64,000 nucleotides of DNA from Fistularia commersonii (taxonomy: Eukaryota > Chordata > Actinopteri > Syngnathiformes > Fistulariidae): NCBI GenBank assembly GCA_037954325.1, contig JBBMNZ010000001.1:10235758-10299757 (forward strand), written 5' to 3'. The notes under the pieces are model-generated. The model was not told the DNA's origin and ran no database searches. It saw only the letters and a list, made by a program, of their open reading frames with translations. Shown here piece after piece: positions 60,111 to 64,000 of the stretch. The position numbers and the translations under genes were made by a program. Within the stretch, counting starts at the first letter, position 1; the number at the start of each line of letters is the position of its first letter.

Positions 60111-60348
60111 GATTAAAATGTGCGTGAATTTTGCTCTCAGTGCAGATGTTTGTATCCAGTCGGTTGATAGGAAACGCTCACCTACATATGATAACAACAT
60201 TTATATTTTAGAAAAAGGACAATATTTACATATGAATGCCGGGGCTACGGAAGCTCCAGAAGACCAAAGTAGACGACGAAGACGTCGTATGGTTAACTTA
60301 GATATTCGCGAAGGCCAATTCGTAAAGCAGGTGTGCTCTTGAGAGACC
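60109..60348 (+). CDS. candidate first exon of an unidentified gene divergent from bsdc1
   Basis: This open frame of 77 codons starts 67 bases from the bsdc1 ATG and points away from it. A more likely start may be the internal ATG at 60233, giving MNAGATEAPEDQ followed by six arginines and MVNLDIREGQFVKQ. The frame then runs into AAGCAG|GTGTGC, which could be a splice donor at about 60330. The Arg-rich run and non-repeat composition look more coding-like than neighbouring random ORFs. I do not recognise the family, and no second exon was found before the transposons at 60.7 kb. It may be a chance ORF. Confidence 0.25.
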
Positions 60349-60699
60349 TGTCATGTAGATAGTTATGTTTGAGTCGATCATAAACAGTTGTATTTATTTA
60401 GCCGAAATGCCAAAAAAAAAAGAGATACCAAAATATAAAAACTAAATATGGAGATAATTGTTACATTAGATTTGCAGCGTGGGGCAGGGAGACTGGCCTG
60501 CGGAACCCCAGAATCCTTTGCGAGTGAAGATGATGACTGTTTGGAGTTTCTCGTGGTTCTGTGTTAGAGAACTCCATTGTTGAATAGCGAGGCAGGTGCA
60601 GAGAATGGAATATTTGTTTTAAAACATTTGCAAAGTCTTTTTTGTACTACTTCCTTTGTCTATTTTTAGGACTTTCTCATAACCTTGTTCTCTTTGTAA

Positions 60700-60800
60700 T
60701 AACTTGATGCCTTTGATAATTATAATTTTTTTAATTACTGCACTTTGAGTCCTACAGAAACGTAATTTCAATCCTCTGTATGTGTGAAAGATATGGCAGT
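60700..60800 (+). repeat. CR1-group LINE tail, left half, split by RTE
   Basis: TTACTGCACTTTGAGTCCTA then ACGTAATTTCAATCCTCTGT is a common fish LINE tail. Its continuation ACTGGCAATAAAATTGACTT with TGACTTTGA is at 62346-62380, after the RTE. Confidence 0.65.
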
Positions 60801-62327
60801 CTTCTTCTTCTTCTTCTTTCGGCTTTTCCCGTTAGGGGTCGCCACAGCGAGTCAACTTTCTCCATCTAACCCTATTCTCTGTATCTTCCTCTCTCACACC
60901 AACTACCTTCATATCCTCTCTCACTACATCCATAAATCTTCTCTTTGGTCTTCCTCGAGACCTCTTGCCTAGCATCTCCAATTCCAGCATCCGTCGACCA
61001 ATATATTCACTATCTCTTCTCTGTACATGACCAACCATCTCAGTCTGGCTTCTCTGACCTTCTCTCCAAAACATCGTACATGTGCCGTCCCTCTGATAGA
61101 CTCATTCCTGATCCTATCCATCCTGGTCACTCCCAAAGAGAACCTCAACATCTTCATCTCTGCAACCTCTAGTTCTGCCTGCTGTCTTTTGGTCATTGTA
61201 ACAGTTTCTCGTCCATACATCATTGCTGGTCTCACCACTGTCTTGTACACCTTTCCTTTTATTCTGGCCGATAGTCTTCTATCACATAGTACCCCTGACA
61301 CTTTTCTCCACCCATTCCAACCTGCTTGGACCCGTCTCTTCACCTCTTTTCCGCACTCTCCGTTGCTCTGGACTGTTGACCCTAAGTACCTGAAATCCTC
61401 CAGCTTCTTGATCTCCACTCCCTGTAGCCTCACCGCTCCACCCGAGTTCCTCTCATTCACACACATATATTCTGTCTTGCTGCGACTAACTTTCATTCCT
61501 CTCCTTTCCAGAGCATACCTCCACCTCTCTAGATTTTCCTCTACCTGTTGTCTGCTCTCACTACAGATCACAATGTCATCCGCAAACATCATGGTCCATG
61601 GGGATTCCTGTCTAACCTCATCTGTCAGCCTATCCATCACCATTGCGAACAAGAAAGGGCTCAGAGCTGAGCCCTGATGGAGTCCCACCTCCACCTTGAA
61701 CTTATCTGTTACCCCTACAGCACACCGTACCAGTGTCTCACAGCTAGCATACATGTCCTGCACCAGTCTAACATACTTCTCTGCCACTCCAGACTTCCTC
61801 ATACAATACCAGAGCTCCTCTCTTGGCACCCTGTCATATGCTTTTTCTAGGTCTACAAAAACGCAATGCAACTCCCTCTGGCCTTCTCTGTACTTTTCTA
61901 TTAGCATTCTCAATGCAAATACTGCATCTGTAGTACTCTTCCTAGGCATGAAGCCATACTGCTGTTCACAAATGCTGACTTCTGCTCTCAGTCTAGTTTC
62001 CACTACTCTTTCCCATAACTTCATTGTATGGCTCATCAACTTTATCCCTCTGTAGTTGCCACAATTCTGCACATCCCCTTTATTCTTAAAAATAGGCACC
62101 ATCACACTTTGTCTCCATTCTTCAGGCATCTTCTCACTCTCTAAGATCCTGTTGAATAATCTAGTCAGAAAATCTACCGCTGCCTCTCCTAGACACTTCC
62201 ACACCTCCACAGGTATATCATCAGGACCAACTGCTTTTCCACTCTTCCTCCTCTTCATTGCCTTCCTCACTTCACTTTTACTAATTTTTGCTACTTTGTG
62301 GTCTACAATAATCACCTCTTCTACCCT
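60801..62327 (-). mobile_element. 5'-truncated RTE LINE with 18-bp target duplication
   Basis: The 3' end (low coordinate) has a CTT-repeat tail and then the family end CGGCTTTTCCCGTTAGGGGT. The flanks TGTGAAA-N-ATATGGCAGT at 60783-60800 and 62328-62345 differ at one base only. Length is 1527 bp. The sharp duplication and the open RT frame mark it as one of the youngest insertions in the window. Confidence 0.9.
60969..62315 (-). CDS. RTE reverse transcriptase ORF, 448 codons, near-intact
   Basis: The frame holds all RT motifs in order: MKRRKSGKAVGPDDIPVEVW, YGFMPRKSTTDAVFALRMLI, FVDLEKAYDRVPREELWYCM, VEVGLHQGSALSPFLFAMVM, MMFADDIVICSESRQQVEEN with the catalytic FADD, and FRYLGSTVQSNGECGKEVKR. 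A single frameshift near 61040-61070 moves the last 60-70 residues (GHVQRRDSEYIGRRMLELEM) into another frame, so the C-terminus is broken. The N-terminal endonuclease is missing through 5' truncation. It cannot be autonomous. Confidence 0.9.
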   Translation of the reverse strand: MIIVDHKVAKISKSEVRKAMKRRKSGKAVGPDDIPVEVWKCLGEAAVDFLTRLFNRILESEKMPEEWRQSVMVPIFKNKGDVQNCGNYRGIKLMSHTMKLWERVVETRLRAEVSICEQQYGFMPRKSTTDAVFALRMLIEKYREGQRELHCVFVDLEKAYDRVPREELWYCMRKSGVAEKYVRLVQDMYASCETLVRCAVGVTDKFKVEVGLHQGSALSPFLFAMVMDRLTDEVRQESPWTMMFADDIVICSESRQQVEENLERWRYALERRGMKVSRSKTEYMCVNERNSGGAVRLQGVEIKKLEDFRYLGSTVQSNGECGKEVKRRVQAGWNGWRKVSGVLCDRRLSARIKGKVYKTVVRPAMMYGRETVTMTKRQQAELEVAEMKMLRFSLGVTRMDRIRNESIRGTAHVRCFGEKVREARLRWLVMYREEIVNILVDGCWNWRC

Positions 62328-62395
62328 TGTGAAACATATGGCAGTACTGGCAATAAAATTGACTTTGACTTTGATATCTAATATAATGCCGTGAG

Positions 62396-64000
62396 AAGAA
62401 TGTCAGATAGACTTATGAGTCTGAAATTGAAAATTGAAGGTATAATGCTCAATGTTGTTAGTGGCAGTAACGTGCAGTCAGTAGAGGCAGGTGAGGCCGG
62501 GCCTCACCTGGCATCATGGAAAGAAAAAAAGTAAAATGAAAAAATAATTTGAATTGTTCTATTAAAGCAGTGATTTGTACTATAAAGTTATTTTCAACCT
62601 AACTTCACCATTTTTAGTCGCTTTTATTCAAAATTGCTGAAAAAAAATCACATTTAGTGTTTAAATATGAAGAAGAGCCGTGCGGTGACGCCCACTATGG
62701 ATTGCGCAATAAGTGCGCTGCCATGCTATGTGGCTGAGACCGTATTGCTATCTCTGTGAATGTCACTATAACAAATTCAAACACTTCAAGCACTAATATA
62801 TGAACTAAATTTCTATACTTTGGTTGATGTGTGTAATTTTTTTCATCAACAACTCTAACGTGTTTCTCGTGCTGAGTAATCCGGCAGCGAAGACACACTA
62901 AGTGAGGCACGCAGTGACAGGGCCTCATGGTAGGGGGCACCGGTGATCCCAGGGATCCTTTTTACTACTCGGCTAAAGAATAATAGAATTTGCAATAGCA
63001 AGGTACTGTAAACAGTTAGCAAGTGACGTGCAGCTACCCAGTAATTTTTTCCTCTTGCTTGGCTTTATGTCCAAAATGGAGGATTATATAGCTAAACTGA
63101 AAGAATTTTCTAAACTGGACTTTCAGTCGAAGCAGGAGAAAATAAGTAAGGGAAGACCGGCGCCGGCGCTAACGGATTTGCTTCAAGTTACGAGACGGAA
63201 GACTCGGTCTTTTCAAACGGTGTGCTTGACATGAAAAGGCTGGCTGTGTGGATGTCCAGTAAGAAAGCGCCTTTTCTGCTTTTCCTGCATTCTTTTCTCA
63301 ACTTCTGACGATCAAACATGAGCGGTCGGCCACTCACATTCGAAGTCAAATCGCGTCAAAAACATTCGGGATGCCCAGGATAGATTTGCCTTTGAATGAA
63401 CAGCAAAGACTCAACTTCAGCATCCTCAATGCTAAGGTAAAAGAAAACCACTCAGCACCACTCAGCGGCGCATGGACTTCATTTATAAGTAAAAGTAAGA
63501 GATAATAACGTTTTTTTGTGTGCTTTTTTTCTATGCTACTGTTTGTAAATGTAAAGAATGCTGATATGATATTTGAAACAAAACACATTAACTGCTGCCA
63601 ATAAAATGGTGAATAAGCTACTCCGGAGGTTTCATATGTTTGTAAATCTGACTGATGACGTCAGTGCCTCACCAGGCATGAACCTCACTGCACGTCACTG
63701 GTTAGTGGCTATGCCCCCCAGGTGGGATGTGAATTTGAAGAGAAGTTTGAAGTTCTGGAATGAGTTAGATAAGTACTGCAGCATATCCCAGAGATGAGAG
63801 AGTGGTAATTGGTGCAGACTTCAATGGACATGTTGGTGAAGGCAATAGAGGGGAAGAAGAAGTGATGGGCAGATTTGGTATACAGGATAGGAACACAGAG
63901 GGACAGATGGTGATAGATTTTGCAAAAAGGATGGAAATGGCTGTCTTGAACATCTTTTTCCAGAAAAGACAGTAACATAGGGTAACTTATAAGAGCGGAG
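62396..64000 (+). mobile_element. RTE LINE endonuclease part, split by hAT, running off the window
   Basis: The first piece, 62396-62464, matches the 53980-54040 region of the other RTE copy (CTTATGAGTCTGAAATTGAA; ATAATGCTCAATGTTGTTAG). The second piece, from 63709, resumes at CTATGCCCCCCAGGTGGGAT and encodes the endonuclease region (ADFNGHVGE, GRFGIQDRNTEGQM, DFAKRMEMA) in shifting frames up to the end of the window. Confidence 0.85.
62465..63700 (+). mobile_element. hAT transposon derivative, 1236 bp, perfect 8-bp TSD
   Basis: The left end is CAGTAACGTGCAGTCAGTAG; the right end, reverse-complemented, is CAGTGACGTGCAGTGAGGTT. The 8-bp duplication GTTAGTGG is exact at 62457-62464 and 63701-63708. 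Inside, at 63073-63300, the start of a hAT transposase of the zinc-finger MYM-like group is readable (MEDYIAKLKEFSKLDFQSKQ; GRPAPALTDLLQVTRRKTRS; then in another frame WLCGCPVRKRLFCFSCILFS). The RNase H core is missing, so it is non-autonomous. Confidence 0.92.

Noticed and set aside
61027..62394. Plus-strand ORFs of 216, 119 and 112 codons
   Set aside because: They are antisense to the RTE reverse transcriptase, whose minus-strand frame has all expected motifs.
1..64000. A new multi-gene defence, biosynthetic or regulatory system
   Set aside because: Apart from bsdc1 all recognisable coding sequence belongs to known mobile-element classes; no cluster of host genes is present.
1..64000. tRNA or rRNA genes
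   Set aside because: No stretch with clear A/B box plus cloverleaf or rRNA core was recognised by eye; a covariance-model scan could not be run.

Overview
This window is animal nuclear DNA, almost certainly from a teleost fish, probably a percomorph. It has no bacterial-style operons. It holds one multi-exon vertebrate gene with GT-AG introns, dinucleotide microsatellites, and a typical fish transposon mixture: Tc1, hAT, pogo-like, Rex1/CR1-group, RTE, Penelope-like, Ty3/Gypsy and retroviral gag-like sequence. The species cannot be fixed from sequence alone.

The only host gene I can support is bsdc1 (BSD domain-containing protein 1), on the minus strand. I traced all eleven coding exons from the ATG at 60042 to the stop at 45274; they join in frame to a predicted 437-residue protein. 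Intron 2 (49179-59400, about 10 kb) is packed with mobile elements. It holds Penelope-like pieces, a CR1-group endonuclease fragment, a Tc1 element with an RTE LINE inserted in its right terminal repeat, and a second full-length Tc1. Just upstream of bsdc1, at 60109-60348, a divergent open reading frame ends at a possible splice donor and could be the first exon of an unknown head-to-head neighbour.

From 1 to 44.5 kb the window is intergenic. Region by region: 1-5 kb, a hAT derivative and simple repeats; 5-12.5 kb, two RTE fragments, a Rex1 copy, two pieces of a LINE with a restriction-like endonuclease, and a pogo-like remnant; 12.5-17.6 kb, no recognisable element except microsatellites; 17.6-22.5 kb, a hAT remnant, a broken retroviral gag-like stretch, and a Gypsy LTR plus gag start; 23-31.2 kb, a CR1-group LINE, two Tc1 elements, RTE copies and a 410-bp solo LTR; 33.9-39.5 kb, a Gypsy integrase with 3' LTR, a GATG-tailed LINE, hAT and LINE fragments; 39.5-44.5 kb, mostly plain intergenic DNA.

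From 60.7 to 64 kb, upstream of bsdc1, an RTE LINE with a near-complete reverse transcriptase ORF sits in a LINE tail with an 18-bp target duplication. Next to it a 1236-bp hAT with a perfect 8-bp duplication interrupts another RTE copy. I found no previously undescribed multi-gene system. The notable points are nested insertions with readable target-site duplications, a C-terminus-before-N-terminus arrangement of a restriction-endonuclease LINE, and RTE derivatives in which an internal segment is fused to the 3' tail.
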